Origin: an uncultured Clostridia bacterium
Lineage (GTDB): Bacteria > Bacillota > Clostridia > Oscillospirales > CAG-272
Assembly: GCA_937894775.1 (NCBI GenBank)
Contig: CALAXC010000150.1
Location: 1 to 7,704, forward strand
DNA: 7,704 nucleotides
Direction of reading: 5' to 3'
The notes beneath the pieces were generated by a model. The model was not told the DNA's origin, ran no database searches, and saw nothing but the letters and a program-made list of their open reading frames with translations. Each line of letters starts with the position of its first letter. The first letter of the stretch is position 1. Shown piece by piece: positions 1-6,009 of this stretch. Both the position numbers and the translations under genes were made by a program.

Positions 1-231
1 TTTGACACAAGAGGCGCAAAAGAAAAAGCTTCGCAAAAAGAAAACGCTGTTTTTCGGGGGCGCTGCCCCTCTTGACCCCGTTCGCTTTTTGGAAAAAGCG
101 AAACCAAAAACTTTCCATCTGGGGAAAGTGCGTACATTGTGCGTTAATTGCCTGTCGGCTCAGCCGACTTTGAAAAAAACTTGACCAAAACTTTTCATCT
201 GAGTTTGTGCATACATTGTGCGCTAAACCTT
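1..231. repeat. Intergenic repeat-like DNA, no gene
   Basis: No credible gene is visible in the first 250 bases. An open frame from the TTG at position 2 to 184 has no ribosome binding site and gives a low-complexity Lys-rich peptide of the kind that recurs when clostridial intergenic repeats are translated. The segment is a chain of palindromes: GGGGC/GCCCC at 57-61 and 65-69, a perfect 10-bp inverted repeat at 81-90/93-102 around a GG spacer, and GTCGGCT/AGCCGAC at 154-160/162-168. It also carries a direct repeat of about 40 bp (104-143 and 185-222). From memory this resembles interspersed repeats of gut clostridia. That family assignment is an inference; the internal repeats are seen directly. 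Confidence 0.6.
104..222. repeat. Two imperfect direct repeats of about 40 bp
   Basis: Copy 1 (104-143) and copy 2 (185-222) start 81 bp apart. Both begin CCAAAA, continue through CTTT(C/T)CATCT and end in ACATTGTGCG followed by a short TAA-containing sequence. They differ in the middle and by small indels. The GTCGGCT/AGCCGAC palindrome lies between them. The arrangement suggests a duplicated unit inside a dispersed intergenic element, and no coding role is apparent. Confidence 0.6.
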
Positions 232-253
232 TTCCCTCATATACAATATATGC

Positions 254-286
254 AAAAAAAGAGAACCTCAACAAGGTTCTCTTTTT
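254..286 (-). terminator. Rho-independent terminator of the abrB/zinc-ribbon operon
   Basis: An 8-bp stem GAGAACCT/AGGTTCTC (261-268/274-281) closes a 5-nt CAACA loop. It is flanked by an A tract (254-260) and a T tract (282-286), which also pair and lengthen the helix. Read on the minus strand it lies about 20 nt past the stop of the zinc-ribbon gene and ends in seven T residues. The T tract on the other side means it could also stop transcription arriving from position 1 on the plus strand. Confidence 0.85.
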
Positions 287-306
287 AATTCTGCAAGTAC
301 TATTAT

Positions 307-537
307 TTAATCATTATCGTAAATATCACCGACATAATCGGAATAATACGCAAGACAAGGATATCCTTTAGGTCCGTAGGTTCTGTCACAAGAACCGTAC
401 TCATAATCACCTTTGGCACAATTAGAGCAAGAACAACCGTCAAGCTTCAAAGCTTCAATACTTCTGCCGCATCCGGGACAGATCATCGCCATATCAGAAA
501 CCTCGCGTCCGCATTCTTCACACTTTATAATAGCCAT
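307..537 (-). CDS. Small zinc-ribbon protein, function unknown
   Basis: This 76-residue protein begins with a clear zinc ribbon: C6-x2-C9 and C20-x2-C23, both followed by Gly, in the typical 'KCxxCGxxVSD..xxCPxCG' arrangement. This is an N-terminal module found on many unrelated bacterial proteins. A second cysteine cluster follows (C35, C37, C40, C50, C61), and the tail is Tyr/Asp-rich. No membrane segment or signal peptide is seen. The ATG start is supported by AGGGAG (544-549) 6 nt upstream. The gene starts 17 nt after the AbrB gene on the same strand and is followed by a terminator, so the two are very likely co-transcribed. The ribbon is seen; metal binding is inferred from the cysteine spacing. 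The role is unknown, and a regulatory or protein-binding accessory of the AbrB protein is only a guess. Confidence 0.8.
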   Translation of the reverse strand: MAIIKCEECGREVSDMAMICPGCGRSIEALKLDGCSCSNCAKGDYEYGSCDRTYGPKGYPCLAYYSDYVGDIYDND

Positions 538-554
538 AGCGCACTCCCTATGTA

Positions 555-800
555 TTAAAATTGATTTTTAAGCTTTTCAACGCAATCAGAACAAATTCTT
601 TTTCCGTTGAAGTAAACTACGTTTTCAATGTTGTTGCAGAAAACGCAGGCAGGTTGATATTTCTGAAGAATTATTTTATCATTGTCAGTAAATATCTCAA
701 TAGCATCCTTTTGTTTAATATCAAGGACTTTTCTTATCTCTATGGGAAGAACGATTCTGCCCAATTCATCAACTTTACGTACTACACCGGTAGATTTCAT
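555..800 (-). CDS. AbrB-family transition-state regulator with Cys-rich C-terminus
   Basis: This is an 81-residue DNA-binding protein of the AbrB/SpoVT (swapped-hairpin) family. Residues 1-47 match the AbrB N-terminal domain closely: it opens MKSTGVVRKVDELGRIVLP and continues through IEIRKVL and DAIEIF to a K-I-I-L-Q-K strand. In Bacillus, AbrB-type proteins bind DNA as multimers and repress stationary-phase genes. The C-terminal half differs from Bacillus AbrB: it has C52-x2-C55 and C70-x2-C73, a likely zinc-binding module, separated by a short N-G-K strand segment. Start choice: ATG at 800 has AAGGAG about 8 nt upstream, whereas the longer frame from 854 begins at a TTG next to the -10 element and outside the predicted transcript. 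It is the first gene of a two-gene operon with the zinc-ribbon gene. The regulator class is secure; its target genes are unknown. Confidence 0.92.
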   Translation of the reverse strand: MKSTGVVRKVDELGRIVLPIEIRKVLDIKQKDAIEIFTDNDKIILQKYQPACVFCNNIENVVYFNGKRICSDCVEKLKNQF

Positions 801-858
801 TTTTTTGCTCTCCTTACTTATTTTTAAGCACCGCCTCGATGCTTGAGTATACAATTAC

Positions 859-887
859 ATTATAATAGAAAAAACGACGTTTGTCAA
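859..887 (-). promoter_or_regulatory. Consensus sigma-A promoter of the abrB operon
   Basis: On the minus strand TTGACA (887-882) and TATAAT (864-859) are separated by exactly 17 bp, a perfect consensus. Transcription should begin near 852, giving a leader of about 50 nt before the ATG at 800. A small hairpin (826-844, 7 bp with one G-U pair, loop GAGGC) lies in that leader. AbrB proteins commonly repress their own promoters, so autoregulation is plausible, but no operator is visible. Confidence 0.9.
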
Positions 888-979
888 CAAATTTTTCGAT
901 TTTGGAATTTTTTTTAATTTTCTGCTTGAATGTATTAAAAAAAAGAAGGCGAAAATAACAAAAAGTCTTGGAGGTAAAT

Positions 980-1264
980 ATGTTAAAAGGAGTTTATAAA
1001 GAAATAGTATCGGTAAAGATCGATGATAACCGACTTTACGAAAGCGCATTTTTTATTTTAAAAAAAGATGTAAGCGGTGACAAAAATAAAAGTACCGACG
1101 ATTTAATGTTCGAAGCAAACAGAATCCTCTGCGAAAACGGAGTCAAAAGCGTAAGAAAGAAGAAAAAACTTTACAAAAAAATACTTTTCTCAGCTTTATG
1201 TGTCATAATAGGCGCGGTGCTTGGATTTCTTGGCGGATTTTTTTCTTATTATTTTTTCCTTTAG
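980..1264 (+). CDS. Conserved-type hypothetical protein with C-terminal membrane anchor
   Basis: This 94-residue protein starts at ATG 980, with GGAGG at 970-974 and 5-nt spacing. The TTG at 968 lies just before this site and is rejected. Residues 1-60 are soluble and charged (MLKGVYKEIV..., then a helix-prone stretch with DDLMFEANRIL). A basic cluster KKKKLYKK follows, and then one hydrophobic segment of about 22-24 residues runs to the C-terminus, containing small-residue spacing (GAVLGFLGGFF). The basic cluster predicts the N-terminus inside and a tail-anchored single-pass protein. From memory the N-terminal pattern (KGV...IV.V....LYE.A.FIL....) resembles a short clostridial family sometimes mislabelled as translation factor; I cannot verify this. 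The stop lies 11 nt before the -35 of rnj, with no terminator between, so read-through into rnj is possible. I could not identify a convincing promoter for it in 888-968. Function unknown. Confidence 0.8.
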   Translation: MLKGVYKEIVSVKIDDNRLYESAFFILKKDVSGDKNKSTDDLMFEANRILCENGVKSVRKKKKLYKKILFSALCVIIGAVLGFLGGFFSYYFFL

Positions 1265-1275
1265 AAATACAGAGG

Positions 1276-1304
1276 TTGACTTTTTTTAAAAAGTATGATA
1301 TAAT
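1276..1304 (+). promoter_or_regulatory. Extended -10 sigma-A promoter of rnj
   Basis: TTGACT (1276-1281) and TATAAT (1299-1304) have a 17-bp spacer, and TG at 1296-1297 adds an extended -10 element. The start of transcription is expected near 1311. The promoter begins 11 nt after the preceding stop codon, so RNase J is not solely dependent on read-through from upstream. Confidence 0.9.
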
Positions 1305-1310
1305 TACAGT

Positions 1311-1468
1311 AACTTAAAAGTAAATACCCGCCAAGCAGCATTACGTCGGGAGCGGTACGGCGTATTTGGGCTTGGCATAACGTGTTTTCACGTCTTTTTT
1401 TCGAGCGATAAACGTATAGGGATAACTATGCCTTTTTTCGCTCACCACATACTACAAAAGGAGATATT
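1311..1468 (+). promoter_or_regulatory. Long, potentially structured 5' leader of rnj
   Basis: The predicted untranslated leader is about 158 nt. Visible pairings are: GCCAAGC/GCTTGGC (1330-1336/1370-1376), enclosing TACGTC/GGCGTA (1342-1347/1359-1364, one G-U pair); a short ACGTG/CACGT hairpin (1380-1384/1389-1393) followed almost directly by seven T (1395-1401), resembling a weak terminator; and a long imperfect hairpin, GAGCGA/TCGCTC (1403-1408/1438-1443) with inner GTATAG/CTATGC (1414-1419/1426-1431). An alternative pairing AAATAC/GTATTT (1322-1327/1362-1367) would exclude the first helix. I do not recognise a known riboswitch. Control of RNase J expression by this leader is an inference. 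Confidence 0.45.
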
Positions 1469-3145
1469 ATGCAAAAAAAAGAAACAGGAAAGCTTCGCAT
1501 AATTCCTCTCGGAGGACTCGGTGAGGTAGGAAAAAACATCACCGTCATCGAGTATGCGAATGACATTATAATAGTAGATTGCGGACTCGGTTTTCCCGAT
1601 GACGATATGCCGGGAATCGATCTCGTTATTCCCGATATAACCTATCTCGAGGAAAATCAGGACAGAATACGCGGACTTCTGCTCACTCACGGTCACGAGG
1701 ACCACATAGGAGCTATCCCGTATATACTCCGCCAGATAAACGTTCCAATATTCGGAACACGCTTAACGCTCGGAATACTCGAAAACAAGCTTGCCGAGCA
1801 TTCACTTCCCTACAAGCCCGCGCTTACCTGCGTCGAGGCAGGAAATACCGTAAAGCTCGGTGTGTTTTCAATAGAATTCATACACGTAAATCACTCTATC
1901 GCCGATGCTTGCGCGCTTGCAATAGGAACACCCGTAGGAACGGTAATTCATTCGGGTGATATGAAGATAGACGTAACTCCTATCGACGGCGATATGATAA
2001 ATCTTACAAGGTTCGGTGAACTTGGCAAAAAAGGAGTTCTTCTCTTTATGTGTGAATCGACAAACGCAGAAAGGCAGGGGTCATCCCCCTCTGAAAAGAC
2101 GGTAGGACGTTCGCTTGAGTATATTTTCTCGGTAAACACCGATAAACGGATCATCATAGCGACCTTTTCTTCAAACGTTCACAGAGTTCAGCAGATAATC
2201 AACGCGAGTGCGGCTCACTCAAGAAAGGTCGCAATAACGGGAAGAAGTATGCAGAGCATCATCTCTGCGGCTGTGCGCCTCGGATATATGAACGTCCCCG
2301 AAGGAGTTCTTATTGATATAAATGAAATAAAACGCTTCAAGCCTGAAGAGCTGACGATAATTACCACGGGCAGTCAGGGCGAGCCTATGTCGGCGCTCTA
2401 CCGTATGGCAACGCTTGAGCATTCGCAGGTCAAAATAGGTAGAAATGATCTTGTCATCCTCTCTTCGAGCCCTATTCCGGGTAACGAAAAGCTCATCAGC
2501 AAAATAATAAACGAACTTATGCAGAACGGAGTAACCGTTGTACGCGATTCATCTCTTGAGGTACACGTATCGGGACACGCATATGCCGATGAATTAAAGC
2601 TTATTACCGCTCTTATAAAACCAAAATACTTTATGCCGATACACGGAGAATACCGTCATCTTTCAGCAAATAAAGATCTTGCCGCCGAAGTGGGAATTCC
2701 CGAAAACAAAATTTTTATTTCAGAAATAGGAAAGGTTCTTGAGCTCGACCGCAGAAGCGCAAAATGGGGCGGAACAGTTCCCGCGGGAAGAGTGCTCGTC
2801 GACGGTTACGGCGTAGGCGATGTGGGAAATATAGTGCTTCATGACAGACGCCACCTCGCGCAAGACGGTCTTATAGTAGTAGTTGCATCACTTGATCTTG
2901 GCAGCAAAATGCTCCTCGCTCCCCCCGATATAGTATCGCGAGGATTCGTATACGTACGTGAAGCCGAGGATCTTATCGAGGAAATACGCGAAATAGCAAT
3001 TCAAAGTATATGTAAATGTCTGGACCGTTCAAGACGCCCCGACAGAATAGAGATCAAAAACTGTATCAAAGACGATCTCGCAAAATATCTTTATTCAAGA
3101 ACAAAACGCAAGCCTATGATAATCCCCGTATTGACGGATATATAA
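1469..3145 (+). CDS. rnj: Ribonuclease J
   Basis: This 558-residue metallo-beta-lactamase/beta-CASP ribonuclease acts in the cytoplasm as a 5'-3' exonuclease with endonuclease activity in mRNA decay and rRNA/5'-end maturation of Gram-positive bacteria. The metal-binding motif HGHEDH is at residues 74-79, with further ligands H142 (in NHS) and D164 (in HSGD) and a late histidine at H392 (in HGEYRH). These fall at or within two residues of those known for B. subtilis RNase J1. The beta-CASP phosphate-pocket motif HVSGH is at 366-370, and the C-terminal domain carries the typical SRGFVYVRE sequence. Length is normal (about 555-600). ATG 1469 has AAAGGAG (1457-1463) with 5-nt spacing. It has its own promoter and a long leader. 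Only one rnj is in the window, so J1 versus J2 identity cannot be decided, but the intact active site argues for an active enzyme. Confidence 0.97.
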   Translation: MQKKETGKLRIIPLGGLGEVGKNITVIEYANDIIIVDCGLGFPDDDMPGIDLVIPDITYLEENQDRIRGLLLTHGHEDHIGAIPYILRQINVPIFGTRLTLGILENKLAEHSLPYKPALTCVEAGNTVKLGVFSIEFIHVNHSIADACALAIGTPVGTVIHSGDMKIDVTPIDGDMINLTRFGELGKKGVLLFMCESTNAERQGSSPSEKTVGRSLEYIFSVNTDKRIIIATFSSNVHRVQQIINASAAHSRKVAITGRSMQSIISAAVRLGYMNVPEGVLIDINEIKRFKPEELTIITTGSQGEPMSALYRMATLEHSQVKIGRNDLVILSSSPIPGNEKLISKIINELMQNGVTVVRDSSLEVHVSGHAYADELKLITALIKPKYFMPIHGEYRHLSANKDLAAEVGIPENKIFISEIGKVLELDRRSAKWGGTVPAGRVLVDGYGVGDVGNIVLHDRRHLAQDGLIVVVASLDLGSKMLLAPPDIVSRGFVYVREAEDLIEEIREIAIQSICKCLDRSRRPDRIEIKNCIKDDLAKYLYSRTKRKPMIIPVLTDI

Positions 3146-3160
3146 ATAAATGTATATTGC

Positions 3161-3179
3161 CAAAAAAATTGTTTTTTTG
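3161..3179. terminator. Possible weak terminator after rnj
   Basis: C plus seven A (3161-3168) can pair with seven T plus G (3172-3179) around a TTG loop, 16 nt past the rnj stop. The stem is almost all A-T, and the only T tract is the stem itself. It could contribute to 3'-end formation, but it falls short of a classical terminator. Confidence 0.3.
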
Positions 3180-3233
3180 CGCTAATTCATACATTGTTAA
3201 TAAAAAGTTCAACATTTAATAATTCTATTACTG

Positions 3234-3239
3234 TATAAT
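3234..3239 (+). promoter_or_regulatory. Putative -10 element for the SurA-like gene
   Basis: A perfect TATAAT sits 65 nt before the start codon in very AT-rich DNA (3182-3290). No good -35 hexamer is found 16-18 bp upstream (3210-3216 reads C-A-A-C-A-T-T), so the promoter is only partly supported. Transcription would begin near 3246. The rest of the 159-nt gap after rnj holds no gene. Confidence 0.45.
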
Positions 3240-3304
3240 ATATAGGTACGCTGTATTTTTATATTTCAATATTACAAAAAATAAAAACAAAGGTGGGCCC
3301 AACG

Positions 3305-5191
3305 ATGGGAAAATTAAAAATTTCAAAAAACAAGAAAAACAAGACCTCGAAAGGTTCGAGTGGAGTTCCTAACTGGCTTCTTTCCACTCTCGTTATAATC
3401 GTTGTTCTTGCGGTTTTAGCTACCTGCATCGGAACTGTTGTATCTTCCACAGGCATAGTTATGAGATGGAGCACAGCCGCAGAGCTTGACGATTACAAGA
3501 TCAACGGAAATATGATGTCATATTTCTACGGCACAACATATATGAACTTTACATCAAACTACAGTTCTTATTTGAACTACCTCAGCTTAGACCAGTCAAA
3601 GAGTCCCAAGCTTCAGCAGTTCAATCCCGAAGGATCCTACGATTCGGCATTCCTCGGTGAGTTTGAGGGCACATGGCACGATTACTTTGTAGAGCAGACA
3701 AAGACCTCTGTAAAGAATCTTCTTATCTACTGTGCTCAGGCTGATAAAATGGGCATAGAGCTTGACGATGAGGACCTCGTTGAGATCGAAGCAAACATCG
3801 ATCAGCTTCTTCTCGAGATCCGCACAGCATTCAACAACACAGCACTTTCTGAGGAAAGCTGCTTTGCAAACGTTTATGCTGACGGTGTTTCAAGAAAAGA
3901 CGTACGCGATGCTATGAAGCTCTCAATGCTCGCTTCCAAGTGTTCTGAAAAGATCAGCGAGGATATCGAAGCTACTCTTACAGATGAACGTGTCGATAAA
4001 GAATACGCAGATAACAAGCTTGACTATGATCTCGTTGACTATTACACATATTCCTTTAATGTTTACTACGATGACGTAGTTGAAGAAAAATACGGCGCAG
4101 ACAAGAAGGCTGACAGCCTCACAGATACTGAAAAAGCAGAAGTACTTACTCTTTATAAAGAAAAGATCGCCGAAGCTTGCGCTTTCGCTAAAGCACTTTC
4201 CGAAAAGGCATCTCCCGCAGACTTTACAGCTTACCTCGTTGAACATTCCTTGAAAGACGGATACGACGATGCGTTTGAAACAGCTATGAAGGACGTAACA
4301 TCCGAGCAGAAGCCCTCTGAAAGCGAGCTTGCAACGATCAAAGAAAAAATGATCGCAGCCGTTGTCGCAGAAGTAGCAAAGGATGCTGCTGAAGTGACAA
4401 AAGACGTTGTTACAGCAGACGGTGCTGACGGTGCAAAAACTTATACAATATATGATATAAGCATCAAGTCCGAATTTGCAACCGCTGTCGAAACACTTAA
4501 ATCAACGCTCTTCACAACCGCAACCTCAGATAAGAAGGATGCGCTTGTAAAGAAAGCTAACTACATCAAAGCTGATGCAGACGGCAAGGAAGATGAGCTC
4601 AGCGAATGGGCATTCGCTAACGGCAGAAAAGAGAACGATACAAAGATCATCGAATCGGGCGACGGAGCAAACGGCGCTGAAAACAAAGCAGAAACCACAA
4701 GCTTCTCCGCAAAAGTATATTTGTTGTCAAAGCCTGTATACAGAGATGAAGTTCTCAGCCGCGATGTTGCTTATATGCTCTTCACCGACGCAACCAAGGC
4801 AAGCGAAGCTATCGGTAAGATCAAAGAGTTCGGCGCAACCATTTCAAGAGAAGACTTTGAAAAGATTGCTAACGACGAAGAAAATCCCGCAGCTGCAGGA
4901 AGCTTTATCGAAGATTACGTTATAGGCAATATGCAGAGCGATGAATTTGACGAGTGGCTCTTCAAGGATACCACTACAGCAGGAAGCTATACAGAAGCTC
5001 CTATTACAATGAGCGATAATTCGCTTATGATAGCTCTCTTTGTTGAGCAGGGTGACATTCCCGCTTGGAAGAACACCGTTAAGAACGCTCTTTACAACGA
5101 GGACTACACAGCTAAGGAAACCGAAATGAACGAAGAATTCGGTTCTGCGGTTGTATTCAACGTAGACCTCTTTAGTAAAGTAGGTAACTGA
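3305..5191 (+). CDS. Membrane-anchored SurA/PrsA-like protein (parvulin-type foldase candidate)
   Basis: This 628-residue protein has a Lys-rich cytoplasmic N-terminus (1-20), one membrane segment at about 25-47, and a long acidic extracytoplasmic part. C41 (in LATC) lies in mid-membrane and is not a proper lipobox, so it is a membrane anchor, unlike lipoprotein PrsA. Residues about 55-240 resemble a SurA N-terminal chaperone domain. The C-terminal region has the shape of a degenerate parvulin (PpiC) domain: R-D-V-A-Y-M-L-F near 490, SREDFEKIA, and D-E-F-D-E-W-L-F followed by a final strand ending A-L-F-V-E. The middle is Ala/Lys/Glu-rich and may hold a second degenerate copy (YSFNVYYDD ... 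PADFTAYLVEH). ATG 3305 is chosen because AAAGGTGG (3289-3296) lies 8 nt upstream and overlaps the alternative GTG at 3293. Isomerase activity is uncertain; a chaperone for exported proteins is the likely role. Ile is mostly ATC here but mostly ATA in rnj, consistent with high expression. Confidence 0.8.
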   Translation: MGKLKISKNKKNKTSKGSSGVPNWLLSTLVIIVVLAVLATCIGTVVSSTGIVMRWSTAAELDDYKINGNMMSYFYGTTYMNFTSNYSSYLNYLSLDQSKSPKLQQFNPEGSYDSAFLGEFEGTWHDYFVEQTKTSVKNLLIYCAQADKMGIELDDEDLVEIEANIDQLLLEIRTAFNNTALSEESCFANVYADGVSRKDVRDAMKLSMLASKCSEKISEDIEATLTDERVDKEYADNKLDYDLVDYYTYSFNVYYDDVVEEKYGADKKADSLTDTEKAEVLTLYKEKIAEACAFAKALSEKASPADFTAYLVEHSLKDGYDDAFETAMKDVTSEQKPSESELATIKEKMIAAVVAEVAKDAAEVTKDVVTADGADGAKTYTIYDISIKSEFATAVETLKSTLFTTATSDKKDALVKKANYIKADADGKEDELSEWAFANGRKENDTKIIESGDGANGAENKAETTSFSAKVYLLSKPVYRDEVLSRDVAYMLFTDATKASEAIGKIKEFGATISREDFEKIANDEENPAAAGSFIEDYVIGNMQSDEFDEWLFKDTTTAGSYTEAPITMSDNSLMIALFVEQGDIPAWKNTVKNALYNEDYTAKETEMNEEFGSAVVFNVDLFSKVGN

Positions 5192-5202
5192 TAAATTAAC
5201 TC

Positions 5203-5250
5203 AGGGGCTGTCCCATTAAATCGCAAGCTTGCGAAAATGTGACAGTCCCT
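5203..5250. repeat. 48-bp inverted-repeat element with nested palindrome
   Basis: AGGGGCTGTC (5203-5212) pairs with GACAGTCCCT (5241-5250) over 10 bp with one G-T wobble. Inside lies a perfect 14-nt palindrome, TCGCAAGCTTGCGA (5221-5234). There is no T tract, so it is not a normal terminator. It occupies most of the gap between the SurA-like gene and the next gene and ends 10 nt before that gene's ribosome binding site. The GGG-CTGTC-type ends resemble termini of insertion sequences and their miniature derivatives; that origin is an inference. As RNA it could form a stable intercistronic stem-loop. Confidence 0.65.
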
Positions 5251-5270
5251 TGATTTGTAAAGAGGTAAAT

Positions 5271-5927
5271 ATGATTCTTGATCCTAAAAAAACGACACTC
5301 GCATACCGCTGTCCTTCTTGCGGAACAGGTGTTATGAGTGCAGTAGGGCTTTTTGATATCACGGCGGATATGTTTAAATTAAAGTGCGGCTGTAAGGAGA
5401 GCGCTATGACGGTAGTTTACAGTAAGGACGGAAAGGAATCGAAAGTACGGCTTTCCATTCCCTGCGTGCTCTGCCCTAACCCGCATACATTCACAGTTTC
5501 ATCGTCTGTATTTTTCAAAGACGATCAATTTATTTTAAGTTGTCCTTATTCAGGTCTTACTCTTGCGGTAGTGGGAGAAGAAAACAAAGTAAAAGCCGAG
5601 CTCTCACGTTCCGAGCTTGAGCTTCTCGATCTTCTTGAAAAAAGCGGTATCGACAGCTTTGACAGCATAAGATCAAAGGATAACGGTGAGGTAAACCCCG
5701 AGATCGTCGAAATAGTCACTTATATCCTTTCAGAGCTCGACGAAGAAAACAAAATAGTATGTGCCTGCAAGGAAGGCGAAGGCGACTATGAGGTCGATTT
5801 TTCAGGCGATAGCGCGACCATTGAATGTAAAATATGCAAGTGTAAAAAAGTAGTACCTACCAATTCTCTTATGGCAGCTCACGATCTGCTAAACATCGAT
5901 AAATTGACACTTGATCCAACTACTTAA
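5271..5927 (+). CDS. Cysteine-rich putative zinc-binding protein, function unknown
   Basis: This is a 218-residue soluble protein with no signal peptide or membrane segment. Cysteines come in metal-site-like groups: C14-x2-C17 (YRCPSCG), C39-x-C41, C65-x2-C68, C91, and near the C-terminus C164-x-C166, C186-x2-C189 and C191. The N-terminal half (1-100) looks like two zinc-ribbon-like beta units. Residues about 108-160 are acidic and helix-forming (SRSELELLDLLEKSGIDSF...), and the final unit is again ribbon-like. From memory it resembles a conserved clostridial family of unknown function, but I cannot name it. ATG 5271 has AGAGG (5261-5265) with 5-nt spacing. A longer frame from TTG 5229 begins inside the inverted repeat and lacks a site. 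No clear promoter lies between it and the SurA-like gene, so they may be co-transcribed. Zinc binding is inferred; the process is unknown. Confidence 0.8.
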   Translation: MILDPKKTTLAYRCPSCGTGVMSAVGLFDITADMFKLKCGCKESAMTVVYSKDGKESKVRLSIPCVLCPNPHTFTVSSSVFFKDDQFILSCPYSGLTLAVVGEENKVKAELSRSELELLDLLEKSGIDSFDSIRSKDNGEVNPEIVEIVTYILSELDEENKIVCACKEGEGDYEVDFSGDSATIECKICKCKKVVPTNSLMAAHDLLNIDKLTLDPTT

Positions 5928-5937
5928 AGAGAAATAC

Positions 5938-5966
5938 TTGACAGAATAAAAAAAATATAGTATAAT
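5938..5966 (+). promoter_or_regulatory. Perfect sigma-A promoter of lysS
   Basis: TTGACA (5938-5943) and TATAAT (5961-5966) are separated by exactly 17 bp, 10 nt after the preceding stop codon. Transcription should start near 5973 and give a leader of about 37 nt. That is too short for a T-box leader, so no tRNA-sensing control of lysS is apparent. Confidence 0.93.
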
Positions 5967-6009
5967 TTACAGGTTAAAGAAATATTTAAAATTCAGGAGA
6001 AAATAAAAA

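Noticed and set aside
2..184. Open reading frame of 60 codons in the repeat region
   Set aside because: It starts at TTG at the window edge with no ribosome binding site, gives low-complexity peptide sequence and runs through palindromes and a direct repeat. It is better explained as translated repeat DNA.
801..854. Upstream extension of the AbrB gene to a TTG at 854
   Set aside because: It would start next to the -10 element and outside the predicted transcript. The ATG at 800 has a proper ribosome binding site and matches the usual AbrB N-terminus.
1347..1364. T-box-like string (GGGAGCGGTACGGCG) in the rnj leader
   Set aside because: It only loosely resembles the T-box core AGGGTGGNACCGCG, the leader is short, and the downstream gene is not an aminoacyl-tRNA synthetase or amino-acid gene.
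3293..3304. GTG start for the SurA-like gene
   Set aside because: The GTG lies inside the AAAGGTGG ribosome binding site that serves the ATG at 3305, and nothing suitable lies upstream of it.
3416..3427. Possible lipobox (LATC) in the SurA-like protein
   Set aside because: The -1 residue is Thr, hydrophobic sequence continues on both sides of the Cys, and the Cys is 41 residues in. A membrane anchor fits better.
3923..4246. Minus-strand open frame, Cys/Phe/Val-rich, 107 codons
   Set aside because: It is antisense to the SurA-like gene, has no supporting ribosome binding site, and its composition is the mirror of the sense codons.
5229..5270. TTG start extending the Cys-rich gene by 14 codons
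   Set aside because: It begins within the nested palindrome of the inverted repeat and has no ribosome binding site, whereas ATG 5271 has AGAGG at proper spacing.
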